DNA from: Mesorhizobium sp.
GTDB lineage: Bacteria; Pseudomonadota; Alphaproteobacteria; Rhizobiales; Rhizobiaceae
DNA: 64,000 nt
NCBI GenBank assembly: GCA_004020875.1
Contig: SAPZ01000027.1
Span: 1-64,000, forward strand
Direction of reading: 5' to 3'
The notes below the pieces were generated by a model that was not told the DNA's origin, made no database searches, and saw only the letters and a list, made by a program, of their open reading frames with translations. The position numbers and the translations under genes are program-made. Positions 1 through 9,302 of this stretch are shown piece after piece. Within the stretch, counting starts at the first letter, position 1, and every line of letters begins with the position of its first letter.

Positions 1-178
1 CGAGGGATGAACACTATTTGTCCCACCGGACGATCCTTTCGGCTGGAACCTTGATTACGCAAGGCGTCGGCCGGGACGTCCGGCCGGACGTTGTTGGCAA
101 GGGTTTTCTGAAGTCAGTCAAAGTATGAGAGCGACCGACGAGATAGCTCCGCCCGATCTGAATGTCCAAGCGGGATCC
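1..178. other. Spacer at window edge with a GC-rich inverted repeat
   Basis: No convincing coding sequence is seen. A hairpin can form between GGCCGG at 69-74 and CCGGCC at 80-85, downstream of the minus-strand operon that ends at 179. It has no clear T-run, so calling it a terminator is a guess. Confidence 0.3.
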
Positions 179-1324
179 TCAGAATGTCGTGCGCAAAATT
201 TCGCGCGAACCCGAGCTCGCAGACCGGTACGCAGCCTCGATGATCTCTATCACGTGACGGGCATGTTCCGGTGAGGCGACCGTCTCGCCGCCCGTCGATA
301 TCACATCGACCAGTTGCATGATGTCTGCAAACACATGCTGCTCAGGGATCTGGCGGTGAACGCCCTGGATGTTCGGAAGTATCCATTCATTTCCCCCAAA
401 GCCTGGTCTGGTTCCTTTGTCGGGTGCCAGAACAGCCTGGTCACGCCCCTCATAATCATAGAACTCGCCATTCAGCTTCAGGCCGGCGATTGTACCCCTG
501 GTGCCGAAATAAGTTCCGCTAAAGTCGAGAGAATCGCGGATTCCGCCGGCAGCCGTGCCGTACACCACCGCAAAAAGACTCTCTCCGAAGTCAAGCAGCA
601 TCAGAGTGTTGTCGTCAGCTTCCGTCGGAATAAGCTTTCCATTGAAACTCCGGTTGCAAATGCGGACTCCCGAAAGCGCGGTGACTGCCCTTGCAGGTCC
701 AAGGATCCCTGTCATGCCGTGAAGTGAGTATACGGTCATGTCATACAGGGGCCCTCCACCGGGCTTCCGATAGTACCAAGTCGGATCGATGGGAGTGCGT
801 CCCGGGCCGAAGTCACGTTCCGGCTCGGCCTCGTGATAGGCCTCGAAAGCCGCCCCGCAGACCGCCCAGGCGACATCGCCAATTGCCCCGTCCAGGATCA
901 TTTCCCTTGTCCTGACATTGTGAGGACGGAGCATTTCGCCAGGAGATGCAACAATTCGCAGGTTTCGCTGCCGTGCCAGATTAATGAGCTCAGTCGCCTC
1001 GGCGGTGGTGACGGTCATTGTCTTGTTGAAGTGGACATGCTTTCCGGCGAGGAGTGCCTTCTTGCCCTGCTCGTAGTGCAGACCGATCGGAGTAGCGATA
1101 GTAATTGCGTCAACATCCGATCGCTCCAGGAATTCGTCATATGAAGTGAACGCCTGGTCGATCGCGTACTGGTGTGCAGCCGTCTCAACACGGTCCACAA
1201 CCGGATCGCAGAGCGCGGTCAAGACAACTCTGTCACGAACATCGTCCTGAACGAGATGCGGGATCAAACCCCGCAGACTCACTGTCCCCACGCCTACAAC
1301 GCCGAACTTCAATGGATTGACCAT
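179..1324 (-). CDS. Gfo/Idh/MocA family oxidoreductase
   Basis: A 381-residue protein of the usual length for NAD(P)-dependent sugar or inositol dehydrogenases of this family. The N-terminal Rossmann domain starts with GVVGVGTVS (residues about 8-16), in which the last glycine of the usual GxGxxG is replaced. The usual EKP motif reads NKT (HFNKTMTVT), keeping the catalytic lysine. A DMTVYSLH stretch supplies the conserved Asp and His of the substrate site. It is the last gene of a minus-strand operon that starts at 5036. The substrate cannot be read from sequence; a polyol, cyclitol or sugar acid is likely from context. Confidence 0.8.
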   Translation of the reverse strand: MVNPLKFGVVGVGTVSLRGLIPHLVQDDVRDRVVLTALCDPVVDRVETAAHQYAIDQAFTSYDEFLERSDVDAITIATPIGLHYEQGKKALLAGKHVHFNKTMTVTTAEATELINLARQRNLRIVASPGEMLRPHNVRTREMILDGAIGDVAWAVCGAAFEAYHEAEPERDFGPGRTPIDPTWYYRKPGGGPLYDMTVYSLHGMTGILGPARAVTALSGVRICNRSFNGKLIPTEADDNTLMLLDFGESLFAVVYGTAAGGIRDSLDFSGTYFGTRGTIAGLKLNGEFYDYEGRDQAVLAPDKGTRPGFGGNEWILPNIQGVHRQIPEQHVFADIMQLVDVISTGGETVASPEHARHVIEIIEAAYRSASSGSREILRTTF

Positions 1325-1378
1325 CCCGGCTTCCTCCGCTGTACCTGTTGTGATCTGAAAGACGCCGGCCCGCAGCTG

Positions 1379-2116
1379 CTACAGAAGTGTCCGGCCGCCG
1401 TTCACGGCGAACTTCTGACCTGTAATGAAGTCAGCTTTTGAGGACGCCAGAAACACGACCATCGCCGCAATGTCCTCGGGCTTTCCGAAATGACCGAGGG
1501 GCGTCCGGTCAAGGTACCAGTCGCGGTTCGACTGCGGAATATCGGCATGCCGTTCGACCGGTATCCAGCCCGGCGCAATCAGATTTACGGTGATCCCCTC
1601 GGGGCCAAGCTCCTTGGCCCAGGATCTCGTCAACGACAGCATTGCGCCCTTCGCCGATGCGTAGTTGCCAAAGTACGGATTCCCGAGTTCGGCGATTTCC
1701 GAACCAATGTTGATGACCCGGCCCGCCTTGCGGGCGCGCCAATCCGGCAGGACCAGTTGCAGCAGCTCGAGCGGAGCCTTCACGAAGAACTCGAGCTGGT
1801 CGAGATAGGTCCGCCATGACTGCTCCATCAGTGGCATTTCCGGCTGCGGTCCGGTCGCATTGTTCACTATCAGATCCACCGGTCCCAGGGCATCACGTAT
1901 CTGGTCCAGACCATCACGCAGCTGGTCTCTGTCCACGACGCTGAAGCGTGCCGCAAAGGCCCTGCCCCCCTTTGCCTCGATGGAACGCACGACTTCCGAA
2001 GCGCTCTTCTGGTCGGAGGCATAGTTGACTGCCACGGCCCAGCCTTCCGCGGCCATACAGCGCGCCATGACTGCACCCAGTCCCCGCGATGCACCGGTTA
2101 TCAAAGCCACTTTCAT
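1379..2116 (-). CDS. SDR family oxidoreductase
   Basis: A 245-residue classical short-chain dehydrogenase/reductase. It has the nucleotide-binding motif TGASRGLG near the N-terminus, NNATG in the middle, an active-site serine in INIGS and a catalytic YASAK, plus the C-terminal NGGRTLL typical of FabG-like members. Its ATG overlaps the stop of the upstream aldolase gene (ATGA), so the two are translationally coupled. It probably oxidises or reduces an intermediate of the same pathway as the neighbouring aldolase and hydroxyacid dehydrogenase. Confidence 0.85.
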   Translation of the reverse strand: MKVALITGASRGLGAVMARCMAAEGWAVAVNYASDQKSASEVVRSIEAKGGRAFAARFSVVDRDQLRDGLDQIRDALGPVDLIVNNATGPQPEMPLMEQSWRTYLDQLEFFVKAPLELLQLVLPDWRARKAGRVINIGSEIAELGNPYFGNYASAKGAMLSLTRSWAKELGPEGITVNLIAPGWIPVERHADIPQSNRDWYLDRTPLGHFGKPEDIAAMVVFLASSKADFITGQKFAVNGGRTLL

Positions 2117-2916
2117 GATTTCAGCTCTCTTGAGATGGTTGCAATGCCCTTGGAGGCGGAAGCGTCGAATGCCGAACGGAGATCGCGCGCCCCCTCCTGC
2201 AGAAAGGTCTGGTCGCTCGAGAGCAGGAAAAGACTGGATCCCATTTCAAGCCAGCCAGGAAGTTCGGCAAGATCCGAGACGAACATGCCCGTGCGCATTC
2301 CGCCCTCGGCTGCCCTCCGGCAGATTTCTTCGACGGCTTCCACCACCTGTGGATCTTTGGGAGAAGCAGCGCCCATCGAGATAGTGAGGTCAACACGGCC
2401 GATGAACAGGCAATCTAGACGTTCGATGCGGATGATGTCAGACAGACAGTCGACCGCTTCCCGATCCTCGATCTGGGCAATGATAACCGTATCTTCGGCG
2501 GACCGCTGTCGGTGTTCAGCCATCGACCTTCGTGTGAAGCCCGCCGCTCGCGTAGAGCCTGCGTAACCGCGGCCGCCAGGACCGAACAGCGAGCTCTGCA
2601 CCAGCCGGTCAGCATCTTCAGCGCTACGGATGTGGGGGGCGACAATTCCGGTTGCCCCCAGATCAAGGCAGTTGAGCAGAGTCTCGGCCGATGCCGCGAC
2701 AGGGCGCACAAGAACTGGCATGCCGAGTGCGCTGCCGGCAAAAATTGACCCGTCGAGGTCGCCACGATCGAACGGCGCGTGCTCGGCATCAAGACACAGG
2801 ACATCCAGTGTCGAGCCCGCAAGAACTTCAGTTACAATCCGGCTTGGCGTCTTTATCCAGGTGCCGACAAGTGGCGTTCCGGAGTGGAGCCGCGAGCGAA
2901 ATGAAACAGGCTCCAT
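2113..2916 (-). CDS. HpcH/HpaI (class II pyruvate-type) aldolase family protein
   Basis: About 267 residues from ATG 2916; an in-frame GTG at 2931 would add five residues and overlap the upstream gene. Family motifs are seen in order: GTWIKTPS near the N-terminus, EHAPFD (catalytic and metal region), APHIRS, IAQIEDREAVD with the metal-binding glutamate, and GRVDLTISMG. Members cleave 2-keto-3-deoxy acids or similar hydroxy-oxo acids to pyruvate or a related ketoacid plus an aldehyde, using a divalent metal. Position between a hydroxyacid dehydrogenase and an SDR suggests it makes the final C-C cleavage of this pathway. Confidence 0.82.
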   Translation of the reverse strand: MEPVSFRSRLHSGTPLVGTWIKTPSRIVTEVLAGSTLDVLCLDAEHAPFDRGDLDGSIFAGSALGMPVLVRPVAASAETLLNCLDLGATGIVAPHIRSAEDADRLVQSSLFGPGGRGYAGSTRAAGFTRRSMAEHRQRSAEDTVIIAQIEDREAVDCLSDIIRIERLDCLFIGRVDLTISMGAASPKDPQVVEAVEEICRRAAEGGMRTGMFVSDLAELPGWLEMGSSLFLLSSDQTFLQEGARDLRSAFDASASKGIATISRELKS

Positions 2917-2918
2917 GA

Positions 2919-3890
2919 TCAGCCACGCCACTGGACTGAATTGCGATTGACAACCGTGTCGGGCATTCGCCCCTCGAGCACGTCGAGAACGGACTGCGTT
3001 GCCGACGCGGTCATGCGGTCAATCGATTCGTGGCTTATGCCGCCCATGTGTGCGGCGCAGACCAGATTGGGAACATCGCGAAGAGCGTCGGCGCCCGGTG
3101 GTTCAGTTTCGAAAACGTCCAGGGCCGCCCCACCCAGCCTGCCGTCGCGCAGGGCCTGGAAAACAGCTTGCTGGTCGACGACGGGACCGCGGGATGTGTT
3201 GACCAGAACGGCCGTCGGCTTCATCCGCGCAATGGCCCCCTCGTCAATGAGCCGGGTGGTTTCCGCAACAAGGGGGACGTGGAGACTGACGATGTCAGAG
3301 CGACCGAGCAGCTCTGGGAGACTGCCGACCTTTTCAGCTCCAGAAAGGGCGTCAACCTGGGCGTCGAAAAAGCACACAGTAACACCAAACCCGTGAAGCC
3401 GACGCGCCACGGCGCGTCCGATGGTGCCGGCGCCGATAAGTCCAACGGTTTTGCCAGGCAGTTCGCCCGGGGTCAGTGGACCGATGCGTTCCCAGCGCCC
3501 CGCCTTGACCGAGCTGTCATGCTGCGGAATCTTGCGCACCGCCGATAAGATGAGTGCCAGTGTGTGGTCCGCCACCGTCTCGGCGTTCATGCCCGGCGTG
3601 ATCGAGATGGCGATGCCAAGCTCGTCAGCCATGGCGCGGTCGATAGAGTCAAAGCCGACTCCCACCCGGGCGATCACACGCAGGTCCGGAAGCGCACCCA
3701 GCACCTCAGCGGTGAAAGGATCCGTGCTGACGATCGCGCCGGCGCAGCCTGCCGCCAGTTGCACCAGTTCGTCAGGTTTCCGGTTGCCAAGCTTTGGTGC
3801 CAGCACCAGCTCATGGCCGGCGTCGATGAGACGTCTTCCAGTTGAAATGCCGTCGCGGTCGAAACCGGGCCAGCTCACGAAGATATGCAT
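2919..3890 (-). CDS. D-isomer-specific 2-hydroxyacid dehydrogenase
   Basis: A 323-residue NAD-dependent dehydrogenase of the phosphoglycerate/glyoxylate reductase type. The cofactor motif GLIGAGTIGRAV lies near residue 150. The catalytic triad is present: Arg in VNTSRGPVVD, Glu in DVFETEPP and His in AHMGG. It would interconvert a 2-keto acid and a D-2-hydroxy acid in the cytosol. It sits second in the 5036-179 operon, 12 bases after the Gfo/Idh gene. Confidence 0.85.
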   Translation of the reverse strand: MHIFVSWPGFDRDGISTGRRLIDAGHELVLAPKLGNRKPDELVQLAAGCAGAIVSTDPFTAEVLGALPDLRVIARVGVGFDSIDRAMADELGIAISITPGMNAETVADHTLALILSAVRKIPQHDSSVKAGRWERIGPLTPGELPGKTVGLIGAGTIGRAVARRLHGFGVTVCFFDAQVDALSGAEKVGSLPELLGRSDIVSLHVPLVAETTRLIDEGAIARMKPTAVLVNTSRGPVVDQQAVFQALRDGRLGGAALDVFETEPPGADALRDVPNLVCAAHMGGISHESIDRMTASATQSVLDVLEGRMPDTVVNRNSVQWRG

Positions 3891-3902
3891 CGGATTGCCT
3901 CT

Positions 3903-5036
3903 TCAGTCGTTCAGGCGGCGATAGGAAATACCGACACGCTGGCCGAGACTGGCCGCCCTGATCGCGGCATCAATGATTTCGGAGCAGTAGTAGCCATCGC
4001 GGAACGTGGCACCGATCGGAGCGACGTCATGCAGACCCGCGATGGCACCAAGGATGTGGACCGCCTCATGGCTGAACGTGTCCACCCAGCCAAGTGGATG
4101 TCCGGGCGGAAACCAGCTTGACTGGTAGGGATCGGAGTTTCGAATGACAGGGATCGTGCGGAAGGCCTTGTCGACCCCTGCTACGCGCAACTCATTGAGA
4201 CGCTGCATCGAGAACGCTATCGAACCCTTCGAGCCGTCGACCTCTATCCTACTCGTGACGAGGTGACCGCCGGCGACGCGGGATGCCTCAACGACACCGA
4301 GTGCACCGTTGTCGTAATCGAACAACGCCGCGAACTGGTCGTCCGTCTCGATACGGGTACCATCGTCTGCGCTTCCGACCTTGATGCGCGTTACAGCTTG
4401 GACACTGACCGGATCCGAGCCCATGAGGAAACGGGAAACGTCGATGTGATGGGCGCCAAGGTCACCCAATGCTCCCGCACCTGCGGCCTGGATGTCGTCA
4501 CGCCAGCTCTTCTGGCGCTTTTCGCCAAGTGATGACGACACGAGGAACTGCGACCGATAGTGCTGGATTTCACCGATCTCGCCGGACTGGATGATCTGCC
4601 GCGCGAGCTGCAGCGCCGGAAAGAAGCGGTAGTTATAGGCGCACATGTGCTTGACACCGGCCCTGTGCGCCGCATCCCACATCGCAAACGCGTCGTCTGC
4701 CGTAGGCCCAAGCGGCTTTTCACAAAACACGTGCTTGCCAGCTCGAGCGGCCGCGATTGTCGGCTCGACATGGAGGGCGTTCGGGCCCGAATTGTCGAGC
4801 AGTTGGATCCTGTCGTCAGAAACAATCTCGCGCCAGTCCGTGACGCCCTGTTCCCAGCCCAGCTGACCTCGCGCCGTCTCGAGCTTTTGCGCGTCGCGCC
4901 CGTAAATCGACACCAGTCGCGGGCGCGGCACGCCCTCGGGGGCAATGAGAGGTACATCGCGATAGCCCAGTGTGTGCGACTTGCCCATGAAGGCATAGCC
5001 GATCATGCCAATGCCAATGCGGTCAGACCCGGCCAT
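3903..5036 (-). CDS. Gfo/Idh/MocA family oxidoreductase, first gene of operon
   Basis: About 377 residues from ATG 5036, chosen because the Rossmann motif (IGMIGYAFMGKSH) follows directly and AGGA lies upstream; the frame is open to 5108, which would place the start inside the operator palindrome. The EKP motif (HVFCEKPLG) and GDLGAHHIDVSRFLMG, with the catalytic Asp and His, are intact. The sequence resembles inositol- or sugar-dehydrogenase members of the family. It is the first gene of the minus-strand operon running to 179, and its promoter region carries the TGCATAGCTATGCA operator. Confidence 0.82.
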   Translation of the reverse strand: MAGSDRIGIGMIGYAFMGKSHTLGYRDVPLIAPEGVPRPRLVSIYGRDAQKLETARGQLGWEQGVTDWREIVSDDRIQLLDNSGPNALHVEPTIAAARAGKHVFCEKPLGPTADDAFAMWDAAHRAGVKHMCAYNYRFFPALQLARQIIQSGEIGEIQHYRSQFLVSSSLGEKRQKSWRDDIQAAGAGALGDLGAHHIDVSRFLMGSDPVSVQAVTRIKVGSADDGTRIETDDQFAALFDYDNGALGVVEASRVAGGHLVTSRIEVDGSKGSIAFSMQRLNELRVAGVDKAFRTIPVIRNSDPYQSSWFPPGHPLGWVDTFSHEAVHILGAIAGLHDVAPIGATFRDGYYCSEIIDAAIRAASLGQRVGISYRRLND

Positions 5037-5103
5037 CCAGAAATCCTGTTCTTGCGCTTTTGCCCGCCGAACCCGATCAGAGCCGGCGCCGGAAGTCATA
5101 AAA

Positions 5104-5117
5104 TGCATAGCTATGCA
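5104..5117. promoter_or_regulatory. LacI-type operator palindrome, site A
   Basis: A perfect 14-bp palindrome TGCATAGCTATGCA lies between the LacI-type regulator gene and the 5036 operon, 67 bases upstream of its start codon. Related sites recur in front of other units in 1-20000. Confidence 0.75.
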
Positions 5118-5193
5118 AAGTCAAGCCGAAACGTTGGACGCGCGCAAGGTGCAGTGACGTCCGGGGCGGAAACCGGAGAAGAAGCTGAATCCG

Positions 5194-6354
5194 TCAGGAG
5201 CCGACCTGACGGTCGGTTGATTTGCGTTCGCAAAGGGTCCCGGGCACAAGGCGCAACTTGCCGCCACTGGCGGTCCCTTCCTGCCATCGCTGCTTGAGCG
5301 CGGCGATGGCAGCATCGACCATTTCTGGCCCGTTCTGGCGAACCGTCGTCAATGAATAGGAGGGCCAGCTGGAAAACGTCGCATCATCGAAGCCTGCAAT
5401 CATGACGTCATCGGGGATTCGCAGCCCATATTCGGCCCGGGCGCATTCCATCGCACCGATGGCAGTAAGGTCGTTTGCGCAGAACACCGCGTCAGGCCGA
5501 TTCGATTTAGCGAACAAGGCACGGGCTGCTTCATAGCCGCCCTCGTAATGGAAATTGCCTTTCGCGATCTCGACGTCCTCAACGCCGAGTTCCTTGAGCC
5601 GTCCGATAAACCCCTGCTCGCGATCGGTATTGGCGAGTGTCTCGTTGCCGGCGATATACGCGAAGCGTGTCCCACCCTTCTGAAACAGCAGATTTGCGAC
5701 AGCCCTGCCGCCCTCGACATTGTCGCAGCATACGGCGGAAACCCATTTGTTCTGCTGCCGCCCGTTCAGCAGGACCACAGGGATGCGCATCTGCGCGCAT
5801 TCATCCGCGGCCTCCGTAGACATGATCGAAAGCGCCGAAATGATCCCGTCGACGCGATAGCGCATTATGAGGGGGATTGCTGCGTCGAAGTACTCGTTGT
5901 GATCAACGAAAAACACCAGAACCTGATAGCCCTGCGCCTGGAACTGACGCGTGAACTGCTCGAATATCTTGGCATAGTAAGGATTGTACATTCCGCCAAT
6001 GACGATGGCGACAAGATGCGAGCGGTGCGTGACCAGGATGCGCGGAAGAATGCTTGGCTGGTAGCCAAGTTCGCGCGCCGCCGCGATGACTTTCTCCCGC
6101 GTCTTCTTGCTAACGCTGGCGCCGGGGGTAAAGGCGCGCGACACTGCTGACTGCGACACCCCGGCAAGGCGGGCCACGTCGATCGACGACGGCTGGAGCC
6201 TGCCCCCGCCATCCGGGCCGGTAGTGGTATCAATTGGCGCCGGCTGCTTCCTGCCGTTTTCATTGTCTTGCCGCACGGCTGTCTCCGCCTTGAATTGCAA
6301 TGCACAGACAGACAGGTTAGCGGCATTGCCGGTTACCGACAATGTCGCCCTCAA
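5194..6354 (-). CDS. LacI/GalR family transcriptional regulator
   Basis: Up to 386 residues. The N-terminal LacI helix-turn-helix reads SIDVARLAGVSQSAVSRAF at about residues 57-75, followed by the hinge region (REKVIAAARELGYQPS), then a periplasmic-binding-protein-like sugar domain (VAIVIGGMYNPYYAKIFEQ; CDNVEGGRAVANLLFQKGG; FCANDLTAIGAMECAR). The roughly 55 residues before the HTH are unusually long, so the true start may lie further in. It stands between two catabolic genes and is the only DNA-binding protein in the first 22 kb, so it is the likely owner of the TGCATWGCWATGCA operators; that link is inference. Confidence 0.88.
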   Translation of the reverse strand: MRATLSVTGNAANLSVCALQFKAETAVRQDNENGRKQPAPIDTTTGPDGGGRLQPSSIDVARLAGVSQSAVSRAFTPGASVSKKTREKVIAAARELGYQPSILPRILVTHRSHLVAIVIGGMYNPYYAKIFEQFTRQFQAQGYQVLVFFVDHNEYFDAAIPLIMRYRVDGIISALSIMSTEAADECAQMRIPVVLLNGRQQNKWVSAVCCDNVEGGRAVANLLFQKGGTRFAYIAGNETLANTDREQGFIGRLKELGVEDVEIAKGNFHYEGGYEAARALFAKSNRPDAVFCANDLTAIGAMECARAEYGLRIPDDVMIAGFDDATFSSWPSYSLTTVRQNGPEMVDAAIAALKQRWQEGTASGGKLRLVPGTLCERKSTDRQVGS

Positions 6355-6410
6355 CGTGATGCCCCGGTTCCCATATCAGGCCTCCCGCAGGTGTGCAGCC
6401 AGAGGCTTCT

Positions 6411-7379
6411 TCATTGCGCCGCATGGACGACACGCTCCACAAGATCGAAGGCGTTCAGACCGTCCTCAAGGGTGCAGTACGGATCGCCGCCAGATCTCAA
6501 GAGATCGGCGAGATGATCGATCTCCGCCTGATAAGCATCGCGATAACGCTCCGCAAAGCCGGCATGGCGACGATCGAGGTATGTACCCTGCGCTGAATCC
6601 AGGCGCACGCAACTGATTCTGGGATCATCGCAAACCAGGCGACCGGCCGATCCAAAAACCTCGAGGCGCTGCTCAAATCCATGTACTGCCCGCCTGGTGG
6701 CCGAAACATGGGCGACTGGCCCATCGTTCCACTCCAGCTGAAGCGCCACCGTGTCATGATCGCCGATCTCGGCCAGGCCTGCGTCAACATTCCTCTCCAG
6801 GCGGGCGTGGACGCGGTCTGGCTGGCGTCCAACGAGCCAAAGCAGTTCATCCAAGTCATGAACGACCATGTCTGCGACGATGCCGCCCTGATGTGCTGTC
6901 ACGGCACGATCCGGAAGCGAGACGTCACGGCTGAGCTGCAGGATGTGTTCTGTCTTGCCGATGCCGCCGGCTGCTATCCGGCTCTGGACCTCGCGCCGCA
7001 TCGGATCGAACCGCCTGTGAAATCCAAGTATGACCGGAAGCCCGGATCTGCCGACGAAGTCCATTGCCAATTCGATAGAACGTCGATCGCGGGCGACCGG
7101 CTTTTCGCACAGCGCCGGCAGTCCGAGATCGACAGCCGACGCCAGATAGCTGACATGCGTGTCTGTTGGCGACGCGATGACGATGGCGTCAGGCACTGCC
7201 GCCCCCGCGGCCTCGCCCAGGGTCGAAAAACTGGGCACGCCCCAGTCAGATGGCAGATTGCCTGGAGCAATGGAGTCCACGAAGCCCGCGAGCTCCAGCG
7301 ACGGACTGCGATGAACGGAGCGGGCGTGGACGGAAGCTATCCGTCCGGTTCCAACAATGACGATCCGGTACTTGCGCAT
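6411..7379 (-). CDS. Gfo/Idh/MocA family oxidoreductase
   Basis: About 322 residues from ATG 7379, right before the Rossmann motif IVIVGTGRIASVHA. An EKP-type motif (ALCEKPVARD) and the DMVVHDLDELLWLVG segment with the Asp and His of the substrate site are present. It is divergent from the binding-protein gene at 7465, and the shared spacer carries operator site B. It is followed by the LacI gene on the same strand. It looks closest to inositol 2-dehydrogenase-type members (compare the gene at 13278), but the substrate is not known. Confidence 0.82.
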   Translation of the reverse strand: MRKYRIVIVGTGRIASVHARSVHRSPSLELAGFVDSIAPGNLPSDWGVPSFSTLGEAAGAAVPDAIVIASPTDTHVSYLASAVDLGLPALCEKPVARDRRSIELAMDFVGRSGLPVILGFHRRFDPMRREVQSRIAAGGIGKTEHILQLSRDVSLPDRAVTAHQGGIVADMVVHDLDELLWLVGRQPDRVHARLERNVDAGLAEIGDHDTVALQLEWNDGPVAHVSATRRAVHGFEQRLEVFGSAGRLVCDDPRISCVRLDSAQGTYLDRRHAGFAERYRDAYQAEIDHLADLLRSGGDPYCTLEDGLNAFDLVERVVHAAQ

Positions 7380-7432
7380 GGGGCAACTTTTCGATTGATC
7401 TTCGACCGGCAAGCATGTAGCACGGACATAAA

Positions 7433-7446
7433 TGAATAGCTATGCA
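7433..7446. promoter_or_regulatory. LacI-type operator, site B
   Basis: TGAATAGCTATGCA matches the site A palindrome at 13 of 14 positions. It lies in the divergent spacer between the genes starting at 7379 (-) and 7465 (+). Confidence 0.65.
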
Positions 7447-7464
7447 AAACTGGGGATGTTCCCA

Positions 7465-8361
7465 ATGCGGCCCAAGCGTCTGAAATTCTACGCCATTACC
7501 CACGATATCCTCGGGGACGTGTTTTGGGATGTCTTCCGTAGGGGACTTATGGACGCGGCAGAGCGATACGACGTCGATGTGGAGCACCTGCGACCAGGCA
7601 AATTCTCGCCTGAGATTCAAGCGGGCCTGATCGAGGGAGCCATGCACGCACAGCCGGACGGTATCATATCCACCATCCCGCGCGTGGAGGCGGTCGACGC
7701 ACCACTTCGGGCGGCCATCCAGCGCGGCATACCGGTCATAGCAATCAATGCCAGGGACCCGCGGCCTGCAGGCGAACGCATTCCCTACCTGTTTTACATC
7801 GGCGGCGACGATACCAATGCAGGCCGCCTAGCCGGCAACTACCTGATCGGAAGGGTCTCCCCGAAAAGTGGAATGTGCGTGGATCACTATCTCCATGATC
7901 ACATCTGCCACTCCGACCGCTATCGCGGTTTCGAACAGGCTTTCTCGTCAAAAGGCCTCAAGTCAGACCGGCTTCGCGTACCTGGCGGTGACGCGGAAGC
8001 CTGCGCGAGGGCGGTTGCGGAATACCTGACCAAAAACGCCGAGGTAGATGCCGTGCTCACGCTTGGTCCTCCCGGAGCACAGGCTGTCATCGACGCCCGG
8101 AAGCTTGTACCTCGCCAACGTCAGTGGGCACATATGACCTTCGACGTTGCCCAGCCACAGATTGATGGGATCCGATCGGGCGACATCATCGCCACGATCG
8201 ACAGCCAGCAATATCTGCAGGGTTATCTGTCGGTGCAGCAGATGTGGCTGCATGTAGCGCAGGGGTTCACCATGGCCGACGACATCTACACTGGCCCAGC
8301 CATTGTCGATGCGTCCAATGTTGACGCAGCCGAGCTCGGTGTAAGACGGGGCATCCGCTAG
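7465..8361 (+). CDS. Periplasmic-binding-fold sugar-binding protein without signal peptide
   Basis: About 298 residues from ATG 7465, preceded by GGGGA at 7452-7456; the longer frame from 7432 would start inside the operator. The fold is that of ribose-type binding proteins and LacI effector domains: YAITHDILGDVFWDVFRRG at the N-terminus, DGIISTIPRVEAVDAPLRAAI, GGDDTNAGRLAGNYLIG and TFDVAQPQIDGIRSGDIIATIDSQ. No signal peptide, lipobox or HTH is visible, so it should stay in the cytosol unless a different start is used. It could be a cytosolic sugar sensor or a binding protein that has lost its export signal. Confidence 0.7.
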   Translation: MRPKRLKFYAITHDILGDVFWDVFRRGLMDAAERYDVDVEHLRPGKFSPEIQAGLIEGAMHAQPDGIISTIPRVEAVDAPLRAAIQRGIPVIAINARDPRPAGERIPYLFYIGGDDTNAGRLAGNYLIGRVSPKSGMCVDHYLHDHICHSDRYRGFEQAFSSKGLKSDRLRVPGGDAEACARAVAEYLTKNAEVDAVLTLGPPGAQAVIDARKLVPRQRQWAHMTFDVAQPQIDGIRSGDIIATIDSQQYLQGYLSVQQMWLHVAQGFTMADDIYTGPAIVDASNVDAAELGVRRGIR

Positions 8362-8418
8362 CACCGACCGCCACGATCGGTCCCTGTGCGGCCCGATGTC
8401 TCGCAGTAGCGGCTCGTT

Positions 8419-9288
8419 TCAGATCAGGCTCACCGGTTCCCGAAGGCCGCTTACACCCGACCTGAAAATGAACAAGTTACCTGCTTCGGTTTGAGACCGC
8501 CGTTGTTCATCATCAAGCAGCCTTTTGGCGGTTGTCACCGCCAGGTAATCCAGATCTGGCCCGCAGAACGCGCAAGACGTCACTTGCGTGGCTGGCAATG
8601 CAAGCTCATGCAGACGACGCCCATCCGGATCGTAGACTGCGATCCTCCCGCCCCCGAACTTGGCGTTCCAGATGTTGCCGTCGCTGTCGGCAACGGCGCC
8701 GTCGGGGATCGATTCCAGCCCGGTATCATCGACAAACATCTCGCGCCCTGTCGGCTCTCCGCTCTGCGGATCGAGATGGTAACGCCAGATCACCTTCAGG
8801 TGACTGTCGGTGAAAATCACCTCGTGCCCGGGAAGGAACACTAAGGCGTTGGGAACATGAATTCCCGACAGCGTCCGGCTGATCTCGCCGGACGGCGAGA
8901 CCCGGTAGAGGCTGCCTTCCGGCCGGCGGCCGAGCGTTGACATCGATCCGATCCAAAAATTGCCAGCCGGGTCCGCCTTGCCTTCGTTCAGCCGGTTTGC
9001 GGGCATGCCCGTTTCGGGGTGCAGAAGGTACAGATACTGGCCGCTGGCAGGGCTGAAGCGGAAAAGGCCGGTCTGGGCCGCGACCAGGATTTCATCACCG
9101 CCGAGCAGCGCCAGACCGCCACCCAATGCCGGCAGCGGCCAGGTGCGCATCGCACGAGATATCCAGTCGAGCTCGAATAGCGTGCAGCGCATGATATCTA
9201 CCCAGTAGAGACGGTTTTTGCGGTGATCCCACAGCGGGCACTCGCCAAGCTCCATCTGGACCGGCAGTACTTCTGTCGGCTGGTACAT
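8419..9288 (-). CDS. SMP-30/gluconolactonase/LRE family lactonase
   Basis: A 289-residue beta-propeller protein. The metal-site segments are recognisable: LGECPLWDHRKNRLYWVDI at residues about 11-30, NRLNEGKADPAGNFWIGSM near the middle, and DGAVADSDGNIWNAKFGG. Members hydrolyse aldono- or sugar lactones with a divalent metal. A lactonase beside several Gfo/Idh dehydrogenases fits a route in which a cyclic sugar is oxidised to a lactone and then opened. It lies 14 bases after the IolD-type gene, in the same operon. Confidence 0.85.
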   Translation of the reverse strand: MYQPTEVLPVQMELGECPLWDHRKNRLYWVDIMRCTLFELDWISRAMRTWPLPALGGGLALLGGDEILVAAQTGLFRFSPASGQYLYLLHPETGMPANRLNEGKADPAGNFWIGSMSTLGRRPEGSLYRVSPSGEISRTLSGIHVPNALVFLPGHEVIFTDSHLKVIWRYHLDPQSGEPTGREMFVDDTGLESIPDGAVADSDGNIWNAKFGGGRIAVYDPDGRRLHELALPATQVTSCAFCGPDLDYLAVTTAKRLLDDEQRRSQTEAGNLFIFRSGVSGLREPVSLI

Positions 9289-9302
9289 CCGCTTTCCTCC
9301 GG

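Noticed and set aside
8366..8382. GACCG/CGGTC hairpin between converging genes
   Set aside because: Only five base pairs and no T-run, too weak to call a terminator.
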